A DNA stretch of 64,000 bases, from assembly GCA_964020085.1 (NCBI GenBank), contig OZ026603.1, positions 30,201,242-30,265,241 on the forward strand, written 5' to 3'. Of the stretch, positions 49,068 through 60,430 are shown piece after piece. The notes beneath the pieces were generated by a model. It searched no databases. It was not told the DNA's origin and was given only the letters and a program-made list of their open reading frames with translations. Source of the stretch: Micromussa lordhowensis (Eukaryota > Cnidaria > Anthozoa > Scleractinia > Lobophylliidae). Within the stretch, counting starts at the first letter, position 1. Each line of letters begins with the position of its first letter. Made by a program: the position numbers and the translations under genes.

Positions 49068-49564
49068 AAAAATTGGCACTTTTTTTCTTTTCGCCAATGG
49101 AAAGCTACTACAATGATCGGTCACTCCCCAAATTACAGCTTTCAAAGCACTTCCAAACCCTATGAAACCTTGTCTTAAGTAGCACAAAAATCAAAAAACA
49201 ATGCTGCCATCTTGGAGTAACCTAGCAGCCAGGCGATGTATGCGTAACATCAAAGAGCTCAGCCTGAAGTTGGGCAGGAAGTTGGCGGGAAAATTTGAAT
49301 GTGCTTGTTTTAGTTGTTTCTTTATTTCTGGTTGAGTTTTTCTGGCCATGCTTTTTTGTGCAGCTCCATTTTGACCTCCTACCAAACTTCACGCTGAGCT
49401 CTTTGACGTCACCTGGCTGCTAAGATACTCCAAGATGGCGGCATTTACCTACTCCAGGCAAGAATTTCATAAACTTTGGAAGCGCATTGGAAGCTGAAAT
49501 TTTCGCAAGTGACCGATCACTGTACTAGCTTTCCGTTGGCGAAAAGGAAAAAAGTGCCAATTTT
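49068..49564. mobile_element. Foldback MITE, about 497 bp
   Basis: The outer arms AAAATTGGCACTTTTTTTC...CGCCAATGGAAAGCTA and TAGCTTTCCGTTGGCGAAAAG...AGTGCCAATTTT pair, as do the subterminal TGATCGGTCACT and AGTGACCGATCA. The interior has two inverted CCATCTTGGAGTA / TACTCCAAGATGG pieces. It has no coding capacity. Confidence 0.8.
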
Positions 49565-50438
49565 ATCAGCACCTTTGTGGAGAGAGAAATAGTACACAAT
49601 CATGCATATAAATGCATATAGTTTATTGGTATGCACTGGACCAATGAAATTAACAGCAAATCTTAACCAATTGCTAGAAAGTCTGGAATTTACATGTAAA
49701 TATTCCCTATCCAAGGCCAAGGATCAAGGTCAACATTTGAAAGGAAAAATTAGTGACTTGTTGGCAAAAATGCAACTGTTGATTCCGCTAACAAGTGTAA
49801 TTTACTGAAGTACTGTAACCTATTGATGACTCGTCATGTAATTAAAATGAAACCAAGTGAAATAAGATTAACTGAAATTCTAGATATAAATCCTTTTCAA
49901 CACTTAACCTTATTTTAGCATTCAAACATTTTTAAAACCTTTCAAAACCAGTCGCTTTTAGTTGCCGCTAGTATTGTTAACATACATAGCGTCATATCTA
50001 AGAAAACAAATTACAGTGTTTAAAAAAGAAATTCAGAAACGTTTGGAGACATTCAAAAGCACCTGATGTTTGTATTGTCAGGAACAACTCTTTCAAAATA
50101 ATGCAAGTTCGAAACTTGATGTTTTTGAATAGGTATTTTTTCCCATTTTGATGAGCTTTTTATATTTTATTAATTGATACCAATAAGATAAATAAACCCT
50201 CCTTATCAGTCAGTATATTAAAGGAAGGAATACTGTTCAGTTATGTGTAAATGATGCTAGAAATTATACATGTACATGTACATGTACTAACAGTAGACGT
50301 TTAATTTGTAAAATGGATATCACTTTTGGATTGGGTCTACAAAGGATATTATATTTATTTATTTTTTTAGAAGTATACTTTACATCTATTTTTGAGGTTG
50401 TTGGCTCTTACTTACACAGTGCTTTGCATTTACTCTAG

Positions 50439-50516
50439 GACCTGAGAGCTCATGTACTGAAAAATTTGCTGGACACAGAGATGTCTTATGTGCAGAACCT
50501 TCAGTTCCTTGTTTCG
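50439..50516 (+). CDS. ARHGEF17: ARHGEF17 exon 3 (start of DH domain)
   Basis: It encodes 26 residues (1255-1280), phase 0 to phase 0. HVLKNLLDTEMSYVQNLQFL is conserved region 1 of a Dbl-homology domain, with the conserved Glu that contacts switch 1 of the GTPase and the Tyr-Val pair. The borders are TCTAG|GACCTG and TTTCG|GTAGGT. Confidence 0.93.
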
Positions 50517-50727
50517 GTAGGTTTAAAATAGTATTACCTATTTAGATAGGAAAGCTAAATTGTGATGTATTTTCAACAGTTGGTAGTTTATCAGTGCCGT
50601 CTGTGACCAGTGATGTTTAAGCAACTAAGAGTATTTCAACTTGACACCATCTCCATACCCTTGCTAGTCCAAGTGTTGATCTGCACACACAGTTGATCCT
50701 TCTGGTCATCATCTAGAGGGGATATTA

Positions 50728-50946
50728 AATAGACGTATTCGGCTAACGTGTTTACATCCTTGTTGCCACCCAATTCAGATCACGTGATGATTCATTTGGG
50801 AGGTTACAATTGTGCAATTTGCTACGCGTAACTGCGTGCACGAGGGTACATGCAAACAGAACAATTGTATCCTCCCAAATGAATCATCACGTGATCTGAA
50901 TTGGGTGGCAACAAGGATGTAAACACGTTAGCCGAATACGTCTATT
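50728..50946. mobile_element. Foldback MITE with nearly identical 86-bp arms
   Basis: The arms begin AATAGACGTATTCGGCTAAC and its reverse complement. They match over 86 bases with only one difference that I could find, around a 47-base centre. Such identity points to recent insertion or gene conversion. The palindromic CACGTG E-box occurs in both arms. Confidence 0.92.
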
Positions 50947-52980
50947 ATCGCTTGCAAAGTTCTCTATGGTTGTCTAATATAAACTGGTGTTTTTATCCAG
51001 GTTGTTGAATTCACATGGGTTGTAGAAACCATTTTGAAAAACATGTTTAATTTCTACTATTTTAATGCTTATGTCACTGGTTGAAAAAATTAATAATATC
51101 TACTAGTGAAGTGATTCATTCTTTTATTGGGAAGTATTTTCATTGTTGGTTTTGAAAATTGGTTGAAGTTTTTGTACTGTATTTTTTATATTTGAAAATA
51201 TATATTAAAAATATATCTTAGAGGTATACATGTAGGGATAAAAATAATGAAAAATAAAAATTCAAATTAGAGCTTGTTCCCAGATCCTATAGACAAGATG
51301 CTTTATCAAGTATGTTAGCAATAAAAGATAAATCGAATATCAAAAAAAAAAAGAAACATGCAAACAGCAATAGTACTGTGAAATTAAAGATGATCCAGTG
51401 ACTTCAAATAAGTGAAAAATTGCATTATTCATCTACAGTAGCTGTATGAAAAGTTTTGAAATGATTATAAAGAATAGGGACATATTTCAAGCTACACGAA
51501 AGGACGTTGCATTTGTTTTTAAATAGTGTGTAATCCAATTACAGGCACAACTCTTCACTCAAACCAAAAGAAAGCATTAGGTATTTTAAAGAGTAATATA
51601 CATAACTAAAAGCTTTGACAACTGTTGGCCTTTTAAGCTTAGCCTGGGATCGTTTTAATTAAAGGAATTTAACCTCTCAAGGATTTGTGTGTTAAGAGGG
51701 TAGATTTGGCTTTTTTAATGATTATCCTACTATAATGTAATGGTTAATTGGTCTTATCTTAGGATAGGTTTCAAACAATTTTCCTAAGAAGGTCATAATG
51801 GGCTTTAAGTGTATAAGCCTATTTTTGGATAACAGATTTCTAATTCTTGTGATTTTCCAAAACTAAATATAATTTGAACTTTTGATTGGCACTTTTGGTG
51901 AACCTGAAACTGTAGACAGGAATAGCAAAATGTTGTTGGAGATATTAAAACTGTGGATTGACTGTTACGTAAGAAATGCGTCTCAAACTGCATGATTCTG
52001 TTTAAAAATGAACCCGTGTAAGAAAACCTGTTGAGTCATTGATTACAACAAGGTTAGAATACCTGGAATGCCACTCATTGTAATACACTGTGGAAGGTGA
52101 AAGCCAAAGAGTATTGTATTGCAAATGGGATGAGAATTGATAATGGATAGGATAATTAGTTGAAGCTCTCTTTACATAAGTGGTCATGCAATCGCCCTAA
52201 AGAATGCTACTGTTACAGGAAATTGTTTTCTTATTTAATGGTAGCTTAAGTAAACCTTCAAATTGGTGTTGTTTGCATCAAAAATGGCTCTTATCATTTT
52301 CCTTTGGTTTGGATGCTCTGAAACAATTAGCATTTATTGTCTGCCCCTCAAAGTGTTGGTTATTTTGTTTCCGTTTGCAGAATGAAACCTTTGTCTGTTT
52401 GTTCCTCGCATGTCTTCATTTCCTGTTGACATTCATGGGTTACCTCTCAATTTGTTTTGTATTGTTTTCACATTATCCAGTATGAACAGGCTTAAGAGCT
52501 GGGAAATGTCTAAGTCAATGAATGTTGCCCATTGAACCCAAAAATGTGGAACCCAACCACTGTGACAATCGCTAAATAAGTTGCTTTGATTGAACTGCTC
52601 TTTCGTGTGCGTAGCCAATGAGATGTTAAACCAAAATGCACATTGTGAACCAAATGCTTTGAATTCTTGAGACATTGGTGTTAAATTAAAACATAATCAG
52701 TTAACCTTGTAAAAAATATCTCTGTTATTAACATGCTTCAACTAACTCCTTTGTGGTTTGTAACCTTAACGTTTGAGTAAGTTGCACTGAAAACTAATCT
52801 GCTAGCTGTAAATCAAACAGGCAAAGATTGATGTTGCCTGGAGTTTTTATTAGTAAGAGGGTTTTACATTTAAACACGCAGCCATGTATTGAAACCTGTT
52901 TACAGCAACAACTGTCAGTACTATCTTATCACTTGCATTTTTTACAACTTTTAACACATGTACATGTGTACATTAGTCTT

Positions 52981-53302
52981 GGATCATTTCAAAACTCCTT
53001 TTCTAGACACGCCTCATTACTGTCTGAACAAATATTGATCTATAAATAAGCTACATTTGTGATGTCCTTATGTGCCGACCTGCACAAAGCTTGTGGCTGA
53101 TAATAGAGTGAATAAATTATACTAATGAATGAGCACTAGCCATGGAACGTTTCAAAACAAATTTTCTAGACAGGACTAATTACTGTCTGAATAAATATAG
53201 ACCTATAAATAAATTACACTAGTGATGTTCTTACATGTATGTGCCAACATGCACGAAGCAGACGTGACTAATGGGAGAGTGAATAAATTATACTGAACGA
53301 TG
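52981..53302. repeat. Local direct duplication, about 150 bp
   Basis: Segment 52981-53127 and segment 53144-53302 share CATTTCAAAAC/CGTTTCAAAAC, TTTTCTAGACA, ATTACTGTCTGAA, AAATATTGATCTATAAATAA and GAGTGAATAAATTATACT. Identity is about 75-80 percent by eye, so the duplication is not recent. Confidence 0.7.
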
Positions 53303-54112
53303 TCCGCTGAAGCTTTTTGATTGAGGAAGTACATGAGTTTACTCACTTTTTGCCATAACCGTCTGGGGTATTGGGCCAGAGTACATGAGTTTAATGTTTG
53401 TGTGCGTATGTTACATGAGTGCTAGGCCAAATGCTTCATGCTTTTTTCATTCATTGCCCATCATCTTTTGACCCATGACATAACATGTTTTGTTTAGAAA
53501 TTTCATACCTATGCTGTATCAAAGCTTGGAGGAACTGTGTGTTGTTTGTTGACCATGGAAAGATTCAACAAAACTTTGGTTAACTTCGTAATAAATAAAA
53601 ATTATTATCATATACCACAAATTAAGGGTGGATATTCAAGGAAACATGCTGTGGCTGTTTATCAGTACATATTACTAGTCAAGATTAGTGCTATACTATT
53701 TGGTAAAATCATCACCTATGGAGATGTTCTTTCAGCTTATCATGCAGTCTTCCTCCACCACTAATGTCCGCTTAACTCGTTGGGGATGGAGACTGCTAGG
53801 TTCGATTTCCACGGCTCTCTCGTGTCTGGTCTGCGCCCCTCCCCAAGGAGGAGTGCGGGCTCCTTTCCCGAACAGTAGCTGGAAATCAAGCCTAGAAGAC
53901 TGCATGATGAGCCCAAAGAGCATCATCGTAGGAGGCTAGGAGAAACATCGACTGGACTCGAGAATTTAAGTACATACCCAGTAACCTGTCACTGCTGCTG
54001 CAACCCAGTCCTGAGCTTCCTTACAAATCTGGGTACCTGCCAATCAGAAACAACAGTGGCATATCAAAGTGCTTTGGTTATGTACACTGATATTACCATG
54101 GCAATAATATAT

Positions 54113-54240
54113 ACTTAATTACTAGTCCCAAGGGAAACAGTTAGTTTTGTTTCCAGGGAATGTCTCCCGAGATGAACTTGAGGGAAACATCGAGATCCAA
54201 GGGAAAACAAAACTGTTTCCCAAGGGACCAGTAATTAAGT
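54113..54240. mobile_element. Foldback MITE, 128 bp
   Basis: The ends ACTTAATTACTAGTCCCAAG and its inverted partner CAAGGGACCAGTAATTAAGT pair, followed inward by GGAAACAGTTAGTTTTG / CAAAACTGTTTCC. It is a compact hairpin with no coding capacity. Confidence 0.8.
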
Positions 54241-55075
54241 GTTTTGTTATATAGCTGGAGTTCAGTGTAAAGTAATTAGGCAAGAAGAAGTCAAAGTCGG
54301 AGAGCAAATTGTTGCCATTGCCATGTGACCATAAATTAACCAAAAATAGTGTTTGGTAGATTCAAGTGACACTGGACTATTAGCCAATCTAGCACTCCGG
54401 TTGGTCTAAATCGCACTCTGAGTTAGCCGAGTTAGCTTATGGTTAGACTTTTTATGGGGGCCAGGGATCCTGGCTCATATGTCTTGCATACGTTGCTGGC
54501 TCGCATATTAGTAACACCCTAAAGAGTCATAATAATTATCAAAGAATTTTTTTATTACATATGGGTGGTTGAGTATTGTAATCAGCTACCATATCTTACA
54601 TGTCATGGGACATTTTGCTCAAATGGGTTATTGTTTACCCAGGAGGGGTGATTCCTATGAGGAAAGCCCAGGATGCTCATTGGAAAATTGGAATCAAACC
54701 CCCTAAAGAAGAGCAATCTGAGTGTGGTTTGAGCTTTATTTGACCGCTAAAAGATATAACTTTAAAACGGACATGACACCATTTTCTATTAACGGTATTT
54801 CTTTGAGTGCAACTTTAAAAGATACCTTGATGTCTACGAATAGCGGCATTTTGTCATGAATACCCTTAGTGAGACCAAGATCCATGACTTACACCCCTAA
54901 GCAAGACAGCGAGTATCCCTGACTAGCCTGCGTAGCAAGCGTCTTTGCACTTGCACCTCTCACCCACACACCCCAGGTTGTACTTTACTGCAATTAAATA
55001 TTATCACTGTGTTTTCGAAAAATACTTTGAATTTTCTGACCTAAATCAATCTGGTTTAAATGATCATTCCAACAG

Positions 55076-55258
55076 AGTTATTACAAGGCACTCAAGAAGC
55101 AGGAAAATGCCGGGATAGTAGAGGCTGCTCAAGTGGATGAGATGTTCTATCAGATCCCTGAAATCCTCCTGTGTCATGAGTTTTTCCTTCAGCAACTGCA
55201 GGCCAGAGTGAATGAATGGCATGACAAGCAGAAGATTGGAGATATCTTTGTTTCATCG
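55076..55258 (+). CDS. ARHGEF17: ARHGEF17 exon 4 (DH domain)
   Basis: It encodes 61 residues (1281-1341), phase 0 both sides. AAQVDEMFYQIPEILLCHEF followed by LQQLQARVNEWHDKQKIGDI corresponds to helices 2-3 of the DH domain (family pattern: ...IF..I..I...H..FL..L). The acceptor is ambiguous by two bases (AACAG|AG), but only 55076 keeps the phase. Confidence 0.92.
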
Positions 55259-55513
55259 GTAAGACACTGACAAGATAAGCCAGTAATGACTGTGCAATTA
55301 AAGCTGAACAATGCCGAGTGTGGTGACAGCTTTTTACTTCAGCATCAGTGACACACTCAGCTACATTTGTATCACCTTGTGATTCACTTTATTGTTCTTA
55401 CCACATTTTGACATCATATGTGATCTATTACTGAACAGATGCACAGCAACCTGGAATCTATTTGTTAAGCAGTTTTTTTGTGATGGAACACTTACACGTT
55501 TTTTTATTGCTAG

Positions 55514-55630
55514 TTTACCAAGTGTTTTCTGGTCGATGCCTACAGTGCATTCATAAATCACTTTCTGCAAGCCAGAGCTGCTGTAAGGGTGGCCACAGTA
55601 ACCAGGCCTGCTTTTGTGCGATACATGGAG
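55514..55630 (+). CDS. ARHGEF17: ARHGEF17 exon 5 (DH domain)
   Basis: It encodes 39 residues (1342-1380), phase 0 both sides. CFLVDAYSAFINHFLQARAA and TRPAFVRYME match the DH helix containing Y(S)xY/F(I)xNF. Borders are ATTGCTAG|TTTACC and ATGGAG|GTAGGT. Confidence 0.92.
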
Positions 55631-55731
55631 GTAGGTTTAAATAGCATTTCAGTTGCCCATTCAAGTACTATTTTGTTTCATTCCTTAAAACTAATGGGTG
55701 ATGAATCTCACAAGCACATGTGTATTTCCAG

Positions 55732-55824
55732 CAATGTTCTCGAGATCACAAAGAAAAACTGACCCTTCAAGACCTGATGATCATGCCAGTGCAAAGAATT
55801 CCAAGATATGAACTAATACTGAAA
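55732..55824 (+). CDS. ARHGEF17: ARHGEF17 exon 6 (DH conserved region 3)
   Basis: It encodes 31 residues (1381-1411). LTLQDLMIMPVQRIPRYELI is conserved region 3, the most diagnostic part of any DH domain, where the Gln-Arg-Ile/Pro-Arg-Tyr segment supports the nucleotide-exchange surface. Borders are ATTTCCAG|CAATGT and CTGAAA|GTAAGT. Confidence 0.95.
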
Positions 55825-55883
55825 GTAAGTAATCTCATTTACAGCCTTTCTACATTTGTTTCTGTATCAATATATGAAAAATA

Positions 55884-56320
55884 CAGTGAAGCATCCACTA
55901 ACAGCGACCCCTCTACAGCGACCATTTGTTTGGTCCTGTCGGCCAGTCCATACATTCACGCTTATTTTAACGTTTCTACGATGGCTACTCTCCATGATGG
56001 CAACGACCACTAAAACTCATCCCAACTGCCAAAAGAACCTCTCGAAAACAGCCAGTTGATCAACAACTGATAAACGGTGAATACAGAACCCCATTTTTTT
56101 ATTGTAAAAGGTCACAAAACTATATCCATACCACAAGCTGTTGGTCTCTGTTTCTGTTTTGGTGATACAGTTTGATTTATATTATGTTAACACAAGCAAT
56201 TTTTTGGGAAAAAATATTGCCCTAAGATGTGTTTACACCCTACCTCCCCATAATGGCCACCTCTCTGCAGCAGCCACTTTCCTCTGTTCACAAGGTGACC
56301 ATTGTGGGGAGGTTCGACTG
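55884..56320. mobile_element. Pogo/Tigger-like MITE filling intron 6
   Basis: It starts CAGTGAAGCATCCACTAACAGCGACC and ends GTGACCATTGTGGGGAGGTTCGACTG, flanked by TA on both sides (55882-55883 and 56321-56322). It occupies 437 of the 548 bases of this intron. The ends are related to, but distinct from, the 175-bp pogo MITE. Confidence 0.75.
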
Positions 56321-56372
56321 TATGTAATAAATTTTAATTTATACTTGAACTTTGCTGTGTAAACTATTTCAG

Positions 56373-56549
56373 GACATGATAAAACACACTCCTCATGATC
56401 ACCCAGATCATGGCAGTCTGCAGCTTGCACTGGGAGAGATAAAGACACTAGCAGATAGAATGAACAGAGGAGAGAAGGAGGTCGATCAAGCAGAGAGGGA
56501 AGCTGAAAGACTGCGTGATCTTGAAGCAACGATTGAAGGGATGACAAAT
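56373..56549 (+). CDS. ARHGEF17: ARHGEF17 exon 7 (end of DH domain)
   Basis: It encodes 59 residues (1412-1470). [20 protein letters not shown] is the family's (L)LKHTPxDHPD segment, followed by the long last helix, rich in Glu, Lys and Arg ([20 protein letters not shown]). Borders are TATTTCAG|GACATG and ACAAAT|GTAATT. Confidence 0.93.
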
Positions 56550-56828
56550 GTAATTATTGAACACGTTGTTGTTTTGTTTTTGTGATGTCTTTTACTTTCA
56601 TTTTTCTCTCTCTGCTGCATATAGCAAAACGAAAATGTATCAGGCAAAGATTTTTGCAATATGTGGTACATATAGAGATTGCAACTGATAACACATCAAA
56701 TAAGTAACTCTCTAAAATCACAATAAATTATATCTTTACATATATTTAGTGGTTACTTGTTTACATGTAGTTACATGAATTGAGCTAATTTAGAAATGTG
56801 AATTAAATGAAAGCGCTTGTTTTGACAG

Positions 56829-56879
56829 CTGGTGACATCCACACGACGGTTAATCCGCCAAGACCTGGTCGCTGAAGTG
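56829..56879 (+). CDS. ARHGEF17: ARHGEF17 exon 8 (DH-PH junction)
   Basis: It encodes 17 residues (1471-1487), phase 0 both sides. LVTSTRRLIRQDLVAEV lines up with the human region LRRFLRQEMVIEV at the first PH strand. Reading past the donor would enter a Pro-rich run and then a stop, so retention would truncate the protein. Confidence 0.88.
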
Positions 56880-56956
56880 GTACGTTCAAAATTAAACCTC
56901 AATTGTGACAAATGGTACAAATTAAAACCTCTGCTAACAGAACCTTTTGTGGGTGG

Positions 56957-57530
56957 ACCCCCTTCACCACCTCCTCCCCCCCTCTCCCCCGTAAGCAGAC
57001 ACTTATGTGTAGTAATGGTCCCTACTTCATACAAACACTGCATTCTTAACCTCCCATAAGCGGATGCCTCCCTTAAGTGGACACTTTCTGGTCCCGAGGG
57101 TGTCTGCTTGCAGAAAGTTTGAATATATTTTACCTTGTTTTAAACATTAAAGGGCTAATTAAAATTGCCAGGAAACAATGAAGTACATGTACAACGGCTA
57201 TTTACAGTATATATGGGTTATTGACTCAGCCTCAGGTCAAGATGGCTGGATATTGTTCAAGTTCTTTTTTTATGTGTTCATGGCCTGAGATGGAAATGAG
57301 GTCCATAAACTTGGAAAAAAAGAAAGAGGCCAATAAGCGGCCATTTTGATCGAACAAGTTTGGTAATGAAGGATTTATTATATTATGGCTTCTGGGGAAA
57401 TTTTTTATTGCGGGACATAGTCCCAAGCGGACAAGATAGTGCTACCTTGCCTACTTGGATAGCCAATCACAGTGCAGGATTTGGTTCATCCTGCCCGCTC
57501 AAAGAGCTAACCATATAATAAGCCCAATTA
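56957..57530. repeat. Repeat-like material in intron 8
   Basis: A Pro-coding CCACCTCCTCCCCCC tract is followed by CCTCCCATAAGCGGATGCCTCCCTTAAGTGGACACTTT, a Tigger-like MITE theme. Then comes a segment ending CCAATCACAGTGCAGG...CTGCCCGCTC that looks like another dispersed repeat. I could not fix borders for either. Confidence 0.4.
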
Positions 57531-57600
57531 CAGACTTACTGGAAATGTGAGTACAATTTTTGTAATTATACATGTATCTCGTGTACGTTTATTGTAACAG

Positions 57601-57710
57601 AAAGGAACAATAACAAAGAAGGATCGCTGCCTGTTCTTGTTCAATGATATGCTGGTTTGTGCAACTGTCAAAAGAAAGGCTAATGCTCTCAGAAGAGGCT
57701 CACTAAGCAT
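57601..57710 (+). CDS. ARHGEF17: ARHGEF17 exon 9 (PH-like domain)
   Basis: It encodes residues 1488-1523, ending in phase 2 (AGCAT|GTAAGT). KKDRCLFLFNDMLVCATVKR is the typical RhoGEF PH strand pair (K.DR.LFLF.D.LV...). It is followed by a basic KANALRRGSLS segment, equivalent to the human KSGSLRRSSMS region. Confidence 0.93.
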
Positions 57711-57907
57711 GTAAGTTGATACACTATGTAGAATTAGAAAACACTCTGTAAGAAAGTGTGCAGTAAAAGCTGTAATTTTATAACTCAGTAGAAACACCAC
57801 ACTAGCACGAGTTGCTGATGTAATGATAGCAGGAGCATGAGAATTACATTTAAATCATCAAAGTAAACAAGTTGTTTTCTTTTTTTTCGTCATGGAGTTT
57901 TCTAAAA

Positions 57908-58275
57908 GAAATAGAAAACATGTTCTCTGTGTTTCTATTGAGTTTTAGTATAAATCTACTAGCGTTCTATCACAAAATTAATGCTGTTCGCTGATTGGCT
58001 ACATTACTTACTATAGATCTATTCTGTTGTAAATAGCGAGTGTCTGTGAAAAAGACTTAGATGAAGACTGCGCCCTTGTCAACTATCACGTGATGGAAAT
58101 CTTGAGCTCATAATCTAATTGTCTAATAGAAATACTTGTGAAAGTTTGATGGAACTTGAAAAAGCTGTGAAAATACTTAGCTGCCGGCTCATGTTCCCAC
58201 AGCATTTCCTCTTCTCTCAAACTTCCACTTGTGTTTCTGTAACTTGATAGAAACACTGAAGATGTTTTCTATTTC
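57908..58275. mobile_element. Foldback MITE in intron 9
   Basis: The arms GAAATAGAAAACATGTTCTC..GTTTCTATTGAG and the inverted ..TGATAGAAACACTGAAGATGTTTTCTATTTC match over about 40 bases with few differences. It has no coding capacity. Confidence 0.75.
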
Positions 58276-58367
58276 CTAAATGTTGATTACAGGTCAAGAC
58301 ATATAAGTTGGAATATAAGCATCAGAAATATACAACACAAGATTGTTGCTGGAGAGTAAAAAAACAT

Positions 58368-58534
58368 ATATGTTGTAGGTCAAAATGAAATTCAGATTAA
58401 AATGAAATACCTTTGTCTCTTAACCCTAATTATTCATGGATAATGAATAATTAGGGTTAGAAGACAAAGGCAAGTGAGAATCAAACTAGGTTAAAATCAT
58501 TTTAACCTGAATTTCATTTTGACCTACAACATAT
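58368..58534. mobile_element. Second foldback MITE in intron 9
   Basis: The arms ATATGTTGTAGGTCAAAATG / CATTTTGACCTACAACATAT, then ..AACCCTAATTATTCAT / ATGAATAATTAGGGTT, give a nearly continuous hairpin of about 167 bases. Together with the previous element it fills more than half of intron 9. Confidence 0.85.
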
Positions 58535-58624
58535 CCATGTAATAATGGAAGTCTTACTGTGCCAGTGGAATTTTTAGTTGATGTTATTTGAGCTCTGTGA
58601 ACCAATTCTTTTACTATTGGTTAG

Positions 58625-58704
58625 ATTTTCTGGCTCTGGCACTGAATTCAACAAGTACAAACTGCTTTGGAGACTACACCTTGATAGTGTGGAAGTATAC
58701 AAAT
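58625..58704 (+). CDS. ARHGEF17: ARHGEF17 exon 10 (PH-like domain)
   Basis: It completes codon 1524 and encodes residues 1525-1550, ending in phase 1. FNKYKLLWRLHLDSVEVYK matches the human SKYKMLWKLPLEDADIIK strand. Borders are TTGGTTAG|ATTTTC and CAAAT|GTGAGT. Confidence 0.92.
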
Positions 58705-58934
58705 GTGAGTGTTTTCTTTTCCAACTAATTTTTTCCATCTACCGTATGTTCTAGGGGTTTGGTGTCAGCCTAATATATGTTTTCCTTGGTGTAAGAATTT
58801 CAGGCTTGCCAGGCCCTTTTATTATTGACTAAAACACTTGCATGTACATTTGAAACTCTCCCAGAAATGTTTTCTACATGTATTTAGAGGAAATGTCTAC
58901 AAACAAGAAATGTTTCCACAATTTTTATTTTTCC

Positions 58935-58967
<33 letters not shown>

Positions 58968-59145
58968 GCTTCAGATTATTGAACCGATGACGTCAAAATG
59001 ACGTCAAAAGTTGCAGCCCGCTGCAGATTATTGAACTGTTGACCGAGAAAACCTGGGGATGATATTATGTTATTTTTAGTGGGCGAAAAAACAAAGAGCG
59101 AAATGGCGAAACTCCTTTAAGATCAGGGAAATATTTTGAATGAAT

Positions 59146-59173
<28 letters not shown>

Positions 59174-59182
<9 letters not shown>

Positions 59183-59278
59183 GAAGAATTCTGCAGATCT
59201 TGGAGGGTATTATCCACCTCGGCCTTCGGCCTCTGTGGATAACACCCTCCTTGTTCTGCAGAATTCATCATATCCTAC
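59174..59278. mobile_element. Foldback MITE with a UUCG-capped hairpin, intron 10
   Basis: The arms GTAGGATATGAAGAATTCTGC...GGAGGGTATTATCCAC and GTGGATAACACCCTCC..GCAGAATTCATCATATCCTAC are inverted. The loop contains GGCCTTCGGCC, a C(UUCG)G-type tetraloop hairpin if transcribed. The surrounding 58925-59300 DNA (two TGACGTCAAAA..TGCAGCCCGCT copies) may belong to the same element. Confidence 0.8.
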
Positions 59279-59409
59279 TCAGCCTCATTCAATAATAATT
59301 ATTATATAATGTACCACTCGAAAGCATTGCATAACTCACTTATATACTGTATATATTACTATTCAAAGTCTGTTTATGTTAATTTGCGGCATTGTTTCTG
59401 TTTGTGCAG

Positions 59410-59528
59410 CATCTCCTGAGGCCCAGAGACGGAATAGTCTAGAGAAGCAGTTGGAGAGACTTGACAATGATATGTCATTACTGAGCAAGATCAGTATCTT
59501 GGCTGACACCCTAGCAATAGCACACATG
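59410..59528 (+). CDS. ARHGEF17: ARHGEF17 exon 11 (PH to propeller linker)
   Basis: It completes codon 1551 and encodes residues 1552-1590. It forms an amphipathic helix, EKQLERLDNDMSLLSKISIL, matching the human block that follows the PH core (ISRLDEDLTTLGQMSKLSESL). Borders are TTTGTGCAG|CATCTC and CACATG|GTAAAT. Confidence 0.9.
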
Positions 59529-59700
59529 GTAAATAATGGACTTTTCAAAGATCATTACTTTCATCTGATTTTAAAATGAGATTCTGTAAATTCGATTTTT
59601 GTAAAGAAAGGCTATTGCAAATTCAAGTGAAAGCAGAAGAACCTGTGAATTTTTTTATGTTGTTGCGAGAGGTTTAAACTGTTTTTGTATTGCCTTTCAG

Positions 59701-59819
59701 ACCTTAGATGGAGCTATTCGAGAACTGATGAATGAAGTCAATCGGCAGATTTCTGAGAAGCAAATCCCATTACAGCCTCCTACCTCCACCAAGTTAGAAC
59801 TGCATGTTACACAGGCAGA
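59701..59819 (+). CDS. ARHGEF17: ARHGEF17 exon 12
   Basis: It encodes residues 1591-1629, ending in phase 2. TLDGAIRELMNEVNRQISEK then PPTSTKLELHVT matches the human SLDDALRDLSAAMHRDLSEK...PPTKLELCAT block. Borders are CCTTTCAG|ACCTTA and GGCAGA|GTAAGT. Confidence 0.92.
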
Positions 59820-60042
59820 GTAAGTAGAACAGTCAATATGGCTTTGATCTCTTGTTAAATCAAATCGCGTCACGTTTCAACAGCCTCAGGGTTTTCTAAT
59901 TAATGTTTTCAGCAGGAGGGTTACATGTACAAAAAAATCTTGAACTGCACATCTTTATAACAAAATGTTTCCTCTAAATGGTAAAACCAGGTGGGCCAAA
60001 TCATGCTCATAGCCAGTCAATTTGCCTGGTCCAGGCACTTAA

Positions 60043-60430
60043 GGTGGCTGGAAAGAGTTTTCAGTACTTTCCAAGACTTTCCTTAAATTTCCGAAAATTT
60101 AAGGTGGCTCTGAACCCCCTTCGCAGAACTTTATTAAACCTTGCAAAACATTACATCTTATCATGCTGATAACAATTCGATAATAAAAAATGGGGGTCAC
60201 CGAGCTCATTTTTGAGTTATAAGCACTTAAAGCTAAAATTAAGGGTGTTTTTAACAGGCTGTACTGTTGTTATGGTAACCTATTGTGCCACAAAATTAAC
60301 AACAACTTGTTCACCAATGATTAGACAGTTTTTTGATGCCATGCTTTTGACATCAACCAATGTAATGTGGTTATAAATGACCCATCAGACTCCAAGTCTT
60401 GGAAAGTACTGGAAACTGTTTTGAGCCACT
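60043..60430. mobile_element. MITE with TTAA flanks in intron 12
   Basis: The left arm GGTGGCTGGAAAGAGTTTTCAGTACTTTCC and the right arm GGAAAGTACTGGAAACTGTTTTGAGCCACT are inverted. TTAA lies on both sides (60039-60042 and 60431-60434). A nested partial copy of the end (TTAAGGTGGCTCTGAACCC) begins near 60099. Confidence 0.75.

Larger units (their letters stand above)
47113..50438 (+). other. ARHGEF17 intron 2
   Basis: A 3.3-kb intron with GTAAGT donor and TACTCTAG acceptor. It contains a pogo-like MITE (48837-49011), a foldback MITE (49068-49564) and TACATGTA palindromes near 47217, 48776, 49691 and 50267-50286. Confidence 0.85.
50517..55075 (+). other. ARHGEF17 intron 3
   Basis: A 4.6-kb intron, the longest in the gene. 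It holds a near-perfect inverted repeat (50728-50946), a local duplication (52981-53302) and another foldback element (54113-54240). The donor is GTAGGT and the acceptor TTCCAACAG. Confidence 0.85.
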
